Assembly: GCA_045601425.1 (NCBI GenBank)
Contig: JAZRZP010000043.1
Span: 62,001-126,000, forward strand
Source of the DNA: UBA1219 sp045601425
GTDB lineage: Bacteria > Bacteroidota > Bacteroidia > Bacteroidales > P3
DNA: 64,000 nt
Direction: 5' to 3'
Position numbers and translations under genes: made by a program. The notes below the pieces were generated by a model. It did not search any database. It was given only the letters and a program-made list of their open reading frames with translations, and was not told the DNA's origin. Below are positions 43,325-51,217 of the stretch, piece after piece (the first letter of the stretch is position 1; every line of letters begins with the position of its first letter).

Positions 43325-44654
43325 TATAATTGCTTTAGCATTTGTCGCTTACTTAGTGGCAATGATTGCTATGTTCTTTGGTGTAAATTCGTATATCACA
43401 TCAAAAGACAATAGATTAAGAGGAGAAATCTATGAAGCCATTTCAAATGCTTTTGAGGGCAGAGATGAGGTTATAGGTTTGACATATTCTGGCTATAGAG
43501 TAGAATATGACAAAATGAATATACCTTTAAGACCAGCTCCACTTACTAATGAAGTTATATCAGAACTAACACAGATGCCAGACTCCTTGAAACATCTTGA
43601 AAGCACCAGCAAACTTTACCTAAAATCTATTGCTGATGAGCAAGAGAGAGAGTGGAAAGAAGACTATGGAGATTTGTATAAGATGTACCAGCTACGCTGG
43701 AAAGACGATATTAGGAAAGAGGACGGGTGGCGTATGTCAGTCTGCAAACAAGAGATGATAGATGTAGTATCTATGTCTTATATATTCCCATACGCTGTAG
43801 GTTATAAAAAACAAGAATGGAGTGACTTTTATAGTTATGCACCTAGTGTACAGGATGCTGTAGATGAAGCGTTTGATTTCTTTACAAACAATGACAAATC
43901 ACAATATTACGGAATATACGAAAAAAATAGTGTGCATGATTTGTGGAGCAAACTTAATGATGCATCAAATGAGTACTATTTTCTCGCAAAAGATGAAACA
44001 CCTAGGATGTGGGTAGGTTTTAGTAGCACACGAATAGACCCAGAGATAAAGGACAAGAATGGTAGAGAGGTATGCCCTTATAAAAATGGCTCAATGCATA
44101 ATGGATATTATAGAGTGTTTATTGGGCGAACACAGCCAACCACATACTCTATAAAAAAGTATGGTTGGAATCCTGATGAGCAAGATAGAAAAGATTTGTG
44201 GCTGTATTGGTCTATAGGTCTTACTGTGTTACTCTTGCTGGTAGTAATACCTCTTTGGGTAATAGATGCAAAGCATCAGAAAGTTAAAGATGAGTCTTTA
44301 TATGACAAGCTCAAGCGTATGTGTAATCCTACAAACTTTATGAATAGTGCTAACTATGATAAAGAAAAAGTAGACAAGGCTAATGCTATCTACAAAAGAC
44401 TACTTGAGATTAATGGAGATGATGTAGAGGCTCTCAATGAATTGCAGCAGCAAGCTGTAGCAGAATTAGGTATTAACCTTATTGATGCTGAAAAGCTGGC
44501 TGATCTGAAAGAAAAAGTAAATCCAAAGAATTATATGACCCCTTACAATCCTGATAAGGTTACTCTGGCTAATGAACTGTATGCAATACTTAGCAAGGAG
44601 GGATTAACATATAATGAAATGGCTGAGGTTGAAGAAAAGTCTAAACAATTATAA
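43311..44654 (+). CDS. Two-helix membrane protein with duplicated cytoplasmic motif, unknown function
   Basis: 447 residues. Transmembrane helices lie at about 5-27 and 297-319, with a ~270-residue extracytoplasmic domain between them that contains no recognised motif. The C-terminal cytoplasmic tail carries two related segments: NPTNFMNSANYDKEKVDKANAIYKRL split over residues 339-364, and NPKNYMTPYNPDKVTLANELYAIL over 404-427. Both have the pattern NPxNYM-x-Tyr/Asn-x-(D/E)KV-x-x-AN-x-(L/I)Y. They could be short helical, TPR-like binding motifs. It overlaps the truncated 26-codon ORF, lies in AT-rich sequence, and ends 10 nt before the next start. No family recognised. Confidence 0.72.
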   Translation: MKRGNIIALAFVAYLVAMIAMFFGVNSYITSKDNRLRGEIYEAISNAFEGRDEVIGLTYSGYRVEYDKMNIPLRPAPLTNEVISELTQMPDSLKHLESTSKLYLKSIADEQEREWKEDYGDLYKMYQLRWKDDIRKEDGWRMSVCKQEMIDVVSMSYIFPYAVGYKKQEWSDFYSYAPSVQDAVDEAFDFFTNNDKSQYYGIYEKNSVHDLWSKLNDASNEYYFLAKDETPRMWVGFSSTRIDPEIKDKNGREVCPYKNGSMHNGYYRVFIGRTQPTTYSIKKYGWNPDEQDRKDLWLYWSIGLTVLLLLVVIPLWVIDAKHQKVKDESLYDKLKRMCNPTNFMNSANYDKEKVDKANAIYKRLLEINGDDVEALNELQQQAVAELGINLIDAEKLADLKEKVNPKNYMTPYNPDKVTLANELYAILSKEGLTYNEMAEVEEKSKQL

Positions 44655-44664
44655 ACCAAGTATT

Positions 44665-44988
44665 ATGTTTTGGAATAAGAAAAAGAAATACAAAGTTCTT
44701 CCCGACAAAGGTCTTTCTTACGTGATGGACGAGAATCGCGAACCAATGCCGACATACTATCGTCCCAACAGCGGATTGTTCTGCAGCACTCCGCTTTCGG
44801 GAAACGATACCGTGTATTTTCTCAATATTCGCCGGCCAGTTGTGATAGACGTTGAAAATGTCGCTCCGATTGTAATCCCCGATGATTTACCCACCGAATG
44901 TGACGGCATCATCTTTTTAAATTTCGGTAAATACAAAATCACGGCTTTTTACGTTAAAGATGTCGCGTCACAAAGTATGAGTTTTTAA
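44665..44988 (+). CDS. Small conserved-looking protein paired with the DUF1848 gene
   Basis: 107 residues from the ATG at 44665. It begins MFWNKKKKYKVLPDKGLSYV, then a beta-rich domain (FCSTPLSGNDTVYFLNIRRPVVIDVENVAPIVIPDDLPTEC) ending KITAFYVKDVASQ. The frame extends upstream to 44614 but would overlap the preceding gene. One nucleotide separates its stop from the DUF1848 start, so the two are almost certainly coupled. GC content is higher than in the 39-44.6 kb block, closer to the backbone. Function unknown; a partner or regulator of the DUF1848 enzyme is possible. Confidence 0.65.
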   Translation: MFWNKKKKYKVLPDKGLSYVMDENREPMPTYYRPNSGLFCSTPLSGNDTVYFLNIRRPVVIDVENVAPIVIPDDLPTECDGIIFLNFGKYKITAFYVKDVASQSMSF

Positions 44989-44989
44989 G

Positions 44990-46045
44990 ATGAATGAGAA
45001 AATAAAAATTAAAACTGAATCCGGAGAAAGTGCCGAAGCCATTGCTCCCGTTATCATTTCGGCTTCGCGAAGTACCGATATCCCTGCTTTTTATGCGGAA
45101 TGGTTTATTAAAAGGTTAAAGGCTGGTTACTGCGTTTGGTACAATCCTTTCAATCGGCAGAAAACTTACGTGTCATTCAAGAACTGCAAAGTGGTGGTTT
45201 TTTGGACCAAAAATCCGGCTCCTATCATTCCGCTTCTGCACGAATTGGATGAAAGAGGCATTCATTACTATTTTCAATTCACATTGAATGATTATGAAAA
45301 GGAGGGCTTTGAGCCCAATGTACCCAATATCCAACAACGAATAGCCACATTCAAAGAATTATCTTCCAAAATCGGACAAGAAAGAGTCATCTGGCGTTTT
45401 GATCCGTTAGTTGTTACTCCCCAATTATCGCCTCGCGATTTACTTATCAAAATTTGGAATGTTGGAAATCAGCTCAAAGGTTTTACCGACAAATTGGTTT
45501 TTAGCTTTATCGACATCAATGGTTATCGCAAAGTGCAGAATAATCTGGTGAAAGAAACCAATATGTTCAGCAAGGATTCCATTGAAGAAGCCGAATTTTC
45601 CTCAAGTCAAATGAATGAAATTGCTGATGGCCTTGTAAAGTGTCGCGAAAGATGGGCTTTAGAAGGCTGGAGTCTTTCACTCGCCACATGCGGAGAACAA
45701 ATTGACCTTGAAAAATACCAAATTGAACACAATCGTTGCATTGATTCGGAATTGATGAAGCGGTTGTGGCCTGATGACCAAGAGTTGTTATATTACCTTT
45801 ATTATGGGAAAATGCCAGAGACAGATTCGCTCTTTGGATTGGATTTCTCACAACCACCATTGTCTGAACAAAAACTTAAAGACAAAGGACAACGCAAGGT
45901 GTGTGGTTGCATGATTAGCAAGGATATTGGGATGTATAACACTTGCCGCCACTTGTGTGTGTATTGCTATGCCAATACCAGTAAAGAGTTGGTAATGAAT
46001 AATAAAGACAAACACTCGGATGATAGTGAAAGTATAATCGGGTAA
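44990..46045 (+). CDS. DUF1848 family protein (radical-SAM-like, Cys-rich C-terminus)
   Basis: 351 residues. The N-terminal segment VIISASRSTDIPAFYAEWFI and NRQKTYVSFKNCKVVVFWTKNPAPI are diagnostic for DUF1848. Barrel-like strands follow (YYFQFTLNDYE, VIWRFDPLVVTP). The C-terminus holds Cys305, Cys307, Cys319, Cys323 and Cys326 (CGCMISKDIGMYNTCRHLCVYCYAN), a spacing suited to an iron-sulfur cluster. The family is annotated as DNA-repair-photolyase or radical-SAM-like by sequence, but no activity is established. Paired with the 107-residue gene one nucleotide upstream. A 640-bp gap follows. Confidence 0.85.
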   Translation: MNEKIKIKTESGESAEAIAPVIISASRSTDIPAFYAEWFIKRLKAGYCVWYNPFNRQKTYVSFKNCKVVVFWTKNPAPIIPLLHELDERGIHYYFQFTLNDYEKEGFEPNVPNIQQRIATFKELSSKIGQERVIWRFDPLVVTPQLSPRDLLIKIWNVGNQLKGFTDKLVFSFIDINGYRKVQNNLVKETNMFSKDSIEEAEFSSSQMNEIADGLVKCRERWALEGWSLSLATCGEQIDLEKYQIEHNRCIDSELMKRLWPDDQELLYYLYYGKMPETDSLFGLDFSQPPLSEQKLKDKGQRKVCGCMISKDIGMYNTCRHLCVYCYANTSKELVMNNKDKHSDDSESIIG

Positions 46046-46641
46046 TGTAAAACCAAAATAGAATATTGAAGATCAGGAAGTTCAGTCTGCTTTAACTATA
46101 AATAAACGTGTCAGTTTTTTTACGTCTTACCTTTTCAATATTTGTGTCAGATATCTTGTACTACTGACGGGAAGAGCATAACTATAGCAAGTGTATTTAC
46201 GATTGGATTAGTATCTGGTTTCAAGGATTTGTTCTGTTCCCGGCTGAGGATATCTATTTCATGCGATGTTTATTAGGAATAATATTGATAATTTAATGTC
46301 GATGACATTGATATGGTTGTCGATATGTTTGCTGCGAGTGGTGTGCTTGTTGTCGATACCGGCCTCCCTTGAGAGAAATTCTCGATAAATGCTATTCCAT
46401 GGAAAGATGTCGCTTTCGCAAATTTATATCTCATATACGATGCTCAATGAACTCATTTTTATTGTTATCTGTATGCTTCTCACTGTCAAGGAAGCCGTTT
46501 TTTTTAAGGAAGTACCTCATTCGAAAGGGTGAAAAAATCCGCTGATGTTTTATCTTTCTGATTTTCAGTTGTTCATGCGTCATTAACCTGCAGAGTGTTA
46601 AAAAAAACGTTTTTTTTCTCCGGTGTTCCGAAAAAAATGAG
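46046..46641. other. Gene-poor intergenic region between the accessory block and rnfB
   Basis: About 600 bp of AT-rich DNA with no convincing ORF, RNA gene or terminator. On the minus strand around 46250-46440 there is a ~55-codon open stretch (PWNSIYREFLSREAGIDNKH and following) without a start codon, and another short one beyond a frameshift. These may be the decayed remains of a gene, but I cannot assign a family. Confidence 0.5.
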
Positions 46642-46649
46642 TATATTTG
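46642..46649 (+). promoter_or_regulatory. -7 element of the rnf operon promoter
   Basis: TATATTTG, 35 nt upstream of the rnfB ATG. Confidence 0.7.
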
Positions 46650-46684
46650 CAATTTGTTTCTAAAAAAGATAAAAACATATCATT

Positions 46685-47566
46685 ATGACAAATTTTATTG
46701 TTTCAGCAGTTGTGGTATTGGGCGTTACAGGCCTGATATTCGCACTTGTGTTGTACATTGTAGCTCAGAAATTCAAGGTCGAAGAAGACCCCCGTATCGA
46801 CCAGATTAACGAAGTCTTGCCTGGGGCCAACTGCGGCGGATGCGGCAAGGCAGGCTGCCGAGCCATGGCCGAAAGTTTCGTGAAACAAGGCAATATGGAA
46901 GGACTCCGCTGTCCCGCCGGTGGCGATGCAGTAGCCGAAAAAGTTGCTGCCATACTCGGCATCACAGCTGAAAAATCCGACCCTCAGGTAGCAGTGATAC
47001 GCTGTGCGGCAAGCTGTTCCAACGCCCCCCAAAAATCAAACTTCGAAGGCATGAACAACTGTGCGTTCGTAAATTCTGTATATGCAGGTCAGACAGGCTG
47101 CACCTACGGATGTCTCGGCTTCGGCGACTGTGAGAAAGTCTGCCAGTTCGGAGCCATCACCACCGATCCGCTATCGGGCTATCCCACCGTTGATGAGGAA
47201 AAATGCGTCGGCTGCGGAGCCTGTGCAAAGGCTTGTCCGCGAGGAGTCATAGAACTTCGCAACAAGGGACTTAAAAACCGCCGCATGGTGGTGCTCTGCG
47301 TGAACTCCGAAAAGGGCGGTGTTGCCCGCAAGACCTGTGCCAATGCCTGCATCGGTTGCGGAAAATGTGAGAAGACTTGCCCGTTCGATGCCGTGCACGT
47401 ACAGAACAACCTCGCCTACATCGATTACAACAAGTGCAAACTTTGCCGCAAGTGCGAGGCCGAATGCCCCACGGGTGCCATCGTCGCGGTGAATTTTCCT
47501 CCGAGAAAACCAGCTGCAGAAGCACCAGCTGCAGAAATCAAAAAAGAAAATCCTCAACAATCATAA
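46685..47566 (+). CDS. rnfB: Rnf complex subunit B (iron-sulfur)
   Basis: 293 residues. An N-terminal membrane helix (about 5-26) anchors it. The hallmark domain has Cys50, Cys53, Cys58 and Cys76 (GANCGGCGKAGC ... RC). Several ferredoxin-type motifs follow: a Cys-rich stretch around CTYGCLGFGDCEKVC, then KCVGCGACAKACP, ACIGCGKCEKTCP and KCKLCRKCEAECP. RnfB takes electrons from reduced ferredoxin and passes them into the membrane complex. First gene of the operon; 13 nt before rnfC. The tail is Ala/Pro/Lys-rich, as is common. Confidence 0.96.
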   Translation: MTNFIVSAVVVLGVTGLIFALVLYIVAQKFKVEEDPRIDQINEVLPGANCGGCGKAGCRAMAESFVKQGNMEGLRCPAGGDAVAEKVAAILGITAEKSDPQVAVIRCAASCSNAPQKSNFEGMNNCAFVNSVYAGQTGCTYGCLGFGDCEKVCQFGAITTDPLSGYPTVDEEKCVGCGACAKACPRGVIELRNKGLKNRRMVVLCVNSEKGGVARKTCANACIGCGKCEKTCPFDAVHVQNNLAYIDYNKCKLCRKCEAECPTGAIVAVNFPPRKPAAEAPAAEIKKENPQQS

Positions 47567-47579
47567 ACAACTGTAATAT

Positions 47580-48905
47580 ATGAAAACATTCCGATTGGGA
47601 GGTGTACATCCCGAAGAAAACAAAATCTCGACCGATGCGAAGATAGAAGTCTTCCCTTTGCCGAAACAGGCCGTCGTGCTGCTCAACCAGCATCTCGGTG
47701 CACCGGCAACCCCCATTGTCGAAAAAGGAGATCAGGTGAAAACCGGTCAGCTCATAGCCCGTGCCGAAGCCTTCATGTGTGCCAATATACATTCCCCCGT
47801 TACGGGAACGGTGGCAAAGATAGATATGGTGAAAGACATGTTTGGCCTCAACAAGAAAGCCATCTTCATCGACCGTGCCGAAAACGAAGAATGGGCAGAT
47901 GGTATCGATACAACTCCCGACATAGTACGCGAAATAACGCTTTCCCCCAAGGAAATAGTAGAAAGACTGAAGAACAACGGTGTTGTCGGACTCGGCGGCG
48001 CCACGTTCCCTGCACACATAAAATATTCCATTCCTGAAGGCAAGAAAGCCGAATACCTGCTCATCAATTCGGCCGAATGTGAACCCTATCTTACTTCCGA
48101 CCACCGCGTAGCTCTTGAACACACGGAGGAAATAATGATTGGCATCAGTGCCTTGCGCAAGGCAATCGGCGTGCCCAAAGCCTATATCGGCATAGAAAAC
48201 AACAAGCCCGAACCCATAGCAAAACTCACCGAGATGGCTAAGAAATTCGAAGGCATCGAAGTAGTTCCGCTTAAAGTGAAATATCCGCAGGGCGCTGAAA
48301 AACAGCTTATCAATGCCATTACGGGACGCAACGTGCCGAGCGGCAAGCTCCCGATAGATGTCGGCTGTGTGGTAAGCAACATAGGTACGGCATATTCCGT
48401 TTACGAAGCAGTTCAGAAAAACAAACCTCTCATAGAGAACATCATGACCATAACTGGTAAGTCGCTGCCCGTTCAGCACAACTACCTCGTAAGAATCGGA
48501 ACGCCGTACAGCGATTTCGTGGAAGCCATAGGCGGTATACCCGAAGACACCGGCAAGATCATCAGCGGCGGAACCATGATGGGAAAGGCCATGGTGAATA
48601 TCGACGGTCCCGTTGTGAAAGGCGGCTCAAGCATGCTCTTCATGCGTGAGGAAGAATCGCACCGCGGCGAAGAGAAAAACTGCATACGTTGCGGAAAATG
48701 CATGGAAGCCTGCCCCATGGGTCTCGAACCCTACCTGCTGTCGAACCTCATCGAGAGCGACAGAATACAAGAAGCTGCCGACAACCACCTCATGGACTGC
48801 ATGGAGTGCGGGTCGTGCCTGTTCTCCTGTCCGGCCAACCGTCCTCTTACCGACGAGATACGTTATGCCAAAGGCAAACTCCGTCAAATGATGCAAAAAA
48901 AGTAA
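47580..48905 (+). CDS. rnfC: Rnf complex subunit C (NADH-binding)
   Basis: 441 residues. The N-terminal barrel-sandwich-like domain (FRLGGVHPEENK; PLPKQAVVLLNQHLG) is followed by the flavin/NADH domain of the Nuo51 type (GLGGATFPAHIKYSI, LLINSAECEPYLTSDH). Two C-terminal 4Fe-4S motifs are present: CIRCGKCMEACP and CMECGSCLFSCP. This subunit is the NAD+ reduction site of the ferredoxin:NAD+ oxidoreductase. Peripheral, on the cytoplasmic face. The open frame opposite (47538-48479) is a shadow. Confidence 0.96.
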   Translation: MKTFRLGGVHPEENKISTDAKIEVFPLPKQAVVLLNQHLGAPATPIVEKGDQVKTGQLIARAEAFMCANIHSPVTGTVAKIDMVKDMFGLNKKAIFIDRAENEEWADGIDTTPDIVREITLSPKEIVERLKNNGVVGLGGATFPAHIKYSIPEGKKAEYLLINSAECEPYLTSDHRVALEHTEEIMIGISALRKAIGVPKAYIGIENNKPEPIAKLTEMAKKFEGIEVVPLKVKYPQGAEKQLINAITGRNVPSGKLPIDVGCVVSNIGTAYSVYEAVQKNKPLIENIMTITGKSLPVQHNYLVRIGTPYSDFVEAIGGIPEDTGKIISGGTMMGKAMVNIDGPVVKGGSSMLFMREEESHRGEEKNCIRCGKCMEACPMGLEPYLLSNLIESDRIQEAADNHLMDCMECGSCLFSCPANRPLTDEIRYAKGKLRQMMQKK

Positions 48906-48930
48906 GTAATTAACACATAACATTCAAACG

Positions 48931-49929
48931 ATGAAATTACTCAATGTTTCCGGTTCACCGCACGTTCACAGCGGTACATCCATAAAACGGATAATGTGGG
49001 ACGTTAACATCGCCATGATACCGATGTTTTTGGTATCCATCCTGTTTTTCGGCCTCGACGCATTGTTCGTAAGTTTAGTATCGGTAGGCTGTTGCCTCCT
49101 TTTCCAGTGGCTTATCGAAAAATTCATCCTCAAAGTTCCCACCCAGATATCCGACGGCTCGGCAGTGATAACAGGGCTTCTTCTGGCATTCAACCTGCCG
49201 TCGAGCCTGCCTCTGTGGATTGTGGTCGTAGGGGCTTTCGTGGCTATAGGAGTAGGAAAGATGACTTTCGGCGGACTCGGCAAGAATCCGTTCAATCCGG
49301 CACTGGTGGGACGAGTGTTCCTGCTCATATCCTTCCCAGTACAGATGACCAGTTTTCCAAAGCCTGAAGGAATATTCGGACTTTTCAGAAATACGGTCGG
49401 CCTCGATGCTACCACAGGAGCCACACCGCTTGCCCTCATAAAGGAACATGTAAAGAACGGTCACAGCCTTACCGACGCCATCAACGGAATCCCCGACCTC
49501 GGAGACCTTTTCTTGGGGCAGATAGGCGGTTCTCTCGGTGAAATATCGGCCATTGCCATCATCATTGGCGGAATATACATGCTTTGCCGCAAGGTCATCT
49601 CATGGCATATCCCCGTTGCATTCATTGGTACGGCTTTCGTGTTCCAACTCATACTCTGGGGCGTAAATCCTGCCTGCTACATCAATCCGGTTTATGCAAT
49701 ACTCACCGGCGGTCTTATGCTGGGAGCCGTATTCATGGCAACAGATATGGTGACTTCGCCGATGTCGGCATGGGGCAAGATCATATTCGGTGTCGGCTGC
49801 GGTCTGCTGACCATAATTATCCGAAACTGGGGATCCTATCCTGAAGGCGTTTCGTTCGCCATTTTGCTCATGAATGCCTGTGTTCCGCTGATTGACAAGG
49901 CTTTCAAACCCAAACGCTATTCAAAATAA
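48931..49929 (+). CDS. rnfD: Rnf complex subunit D
   Basis: 332 residues with about nine or ten membrane helices. It begins KLLNVSGSPHVHSGTSIKRIMWDV, conserved in RnfD. The covalent FMN site is the Thr in DATTGATPL. Other family blocks: FGGLGKNPFNPALVGRVFL and TDMVTSPMSAWGKIIFGVGCGLL. It is part of the ion-pumping membrane core. Lies 25 nt after rnfC and 14 nt before rnfG. Confidence 0.95.
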   Translation: MKLLNVSGSPHVHSGTSIKRIMWDVNIAMIPMFLVSILFFGLDALFVSLVSVGCCLLFQWLIEKFILKVPTQISDGSAVITGLLLAFNLPSSLPLWIVVVGAFVAIGVGKMTFGGLGKNPFNPALVGRVFLLISFPVQMTSFPKPEGIFGLFRNTVGLDATTGATPLALIKEHVKNGHSLTDAINGIPDLGDLFLGQIGGSLGEISAIAIIIGGIYMLCRKVISWHIPVAFIGTAFVFQLILWGVNPACYINPVYAILTGGLMLGAVFMATDMVTSPMSAWGKIIFGVGCGLLTIIIRNWGSYPEGVSFAILLMNACVPLIDKAFKPKRYSK

Positions 49930-49943
49930 AGGAGGACTGAGAC

Positions 49944-50528
49944 ATGGCAAAAAAAGCAAAATCTACATTATTGAACATGCTGCTCTCGCTTACCGTGATA
50001 GCAGTGGTTGCCGCAGCAGCACTGGCAGCGGTAAACAACGCTACAAAAGACACCATAAAGCAGGCACAGGACAAAAAAACTGAAGAAGCCATAAAGAAAG
50101 TGCTTCCCGAATTCGCAGAATTGCAGGAATCCGAGATAAGCCTTGACGGCGAAAGCGAGTCCCTTGTCTGCAACAAGGCTCTCGATGCCGAAGGCAATTT
50201 TGTCGGCATGGCAGTAAAATCCTTCACCGACAAGGGCTTCAACGGTCATATAGATGTTATGGTCGGTTTTGATGCCGAAGGTAATGTGTTTGGTTATCAG
50301 ATACTTAAAACTGGCGAAACCCCCGGTCTCGGTTCCAAAGCCCAAGACTGGTTCCAGAAGGACGGAAAAGGCAGTATCATAGGCAAGACTCCCGGTGACA
50401 ACGGCTTCACTGTAAGCAAGGACGGCGGCGAAGTCGATGCCATTACGGCGGCAACAATAAGTTCAAGAGCGTTCTGCGACGCAATAAACCGTGCCTACAA
50501 GGCTTTCCAGAAAGGAGGAATTGAATAA
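49944..50528 (+). CDS. rnfG: Rnf complex subunit G
   Basis: 194 residues. One N-terminal membrane helix (LLNMLLSLTVIAVVAAAALAAV) is followed by a periplasmic FMN-binding domain. The domain contains LKTGETPGLGSKA and the covalent-FMN motif around DAITAATISSRA. Electrons pass through this flavin on the way to RnfC. Its stop codon shares a base with the rnfE start (TAATG), so translation is coupled. Confidence 0.95.
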   Translation: MAKKAKSTLLNMLLSLTVIAVVAAAALAAVNNATKDTIKQAQDKKTEEAIKKVLPEFAELQESEISLDGESESLVCNKALDAEGNFVGMAVKSFTDKGFNGHIDVMVGFDAEGNVFGYQILKTGETPGLGSKAQDWFQKDGKGSIIGKTPGDNGFTVSKDGGEVDAITAATISSRAFCDAINRAYKAFQKGGIE

Positions 50529-51142
50529 TGAACGTATTTTCGAAAATAGGCGAAATAGCCAAAAATGGTATCATAAAAGAAAACCCGACCTTCGTTCTGG
50601 TCTTGGGTATGTGTCCTACAATCGGCGTTACCACTTCTGCCGTCAACGGTATGGGTATGGGGCTGGCAACGACTTTCGTGCTGATGATGTCGAACCTTTT
50701 CATATCGTGCTGCAAAAGCGTGATCCCCGACAAGGTGCGCATTCCGGCATTCATAGTAATCATCGCTACCTTCGTTACCATAATGCAGATGGCTATGCAG
50801 GCCTATCTGCCTGACCTGTACGAGACATTGGGCCTCTTCATCCCGCTTATCGTGGTAAACTGCATCGTGCTGGCACGTGCCGAATCCTTTGCTTCGAAAA
50901 ACAACCCGTTCTACTCGCTCTGCGATGGTCTGTTCATGGGCTTGGGGTTCACTATAGCCCTTACCTTGCTCGGCCTCATACGCGAAGTGCTGGGAACAGG
51001 TGCCGTTCTTGCCGGTACCGCTTTGGAATGCAAGTTCATCGCTCCAGATGCCGACGGAATACTCCTTTTCGTTCTCGCTCCCGGCGGTTTCATAGTGCTC
51101 GGATTCGTAATGGCTCTGGTAAACAGACTGAGAAGAAAGTAA
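50528..51142 (+). CDS. rnfE: Rnf complex subunit E
   Basis: 204 residues with about six membrane helices. It opens NGIIKENPTFVLVLGMCPTIGVTTSAVNG, the RnfE form; RnfA would read roughly NNFxLxRFLGxCPFLGVS. VVNCIVLARAESFA and REVLGTG are also typical. RnfE and RnfA are homologous antiparallel partners that hold a [2Fe-2S] cluster between them via their Cys residues; Cys29 in LGMCP is the likely ligand here. It is the last gene of the operon, followed by a terminator; no rnfA follows. Confidence 0.94.
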   Translation: MNVFSKIGEIAKNGIIKENPTFVLVLGMCPTIGVTTSAVNGMGMGLATTFVLMMSNLFISCCKSVIPDKVRIPAFIVIIATFVTIMQMAMQAYLPDLYETLGLFIPLIVVNCIVLARAESFASKNNPFYSLCDGLFMGLGFTIALTLLGLIREVLGTGAVLAGTALECKFIAPDADGILLFVLAPGGFIVLGFVMALVNRLRRK

Positions 51143-51171
51143 GGCCAGACGGCTTTTCGATACGGACAAAA

Positions 51172-51200
51172 AAATCCCTTCCTTTCCGGAAGGGATTTCT
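51172..51200. terminator. Bidirectional terminator between rnfE and dxs
   Basis: A perfect 11-bp stem (AAATCCCTTCC / GGAAGGGATTT) with TTTCC loop is flanked by A7 on the left and a T-rich tract on the right. It can stop both the rnf and the dxs transcript. Confidence 0.92.
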
Positions 51201-51217
51201 TGTTTTTTCAGGTGTTT

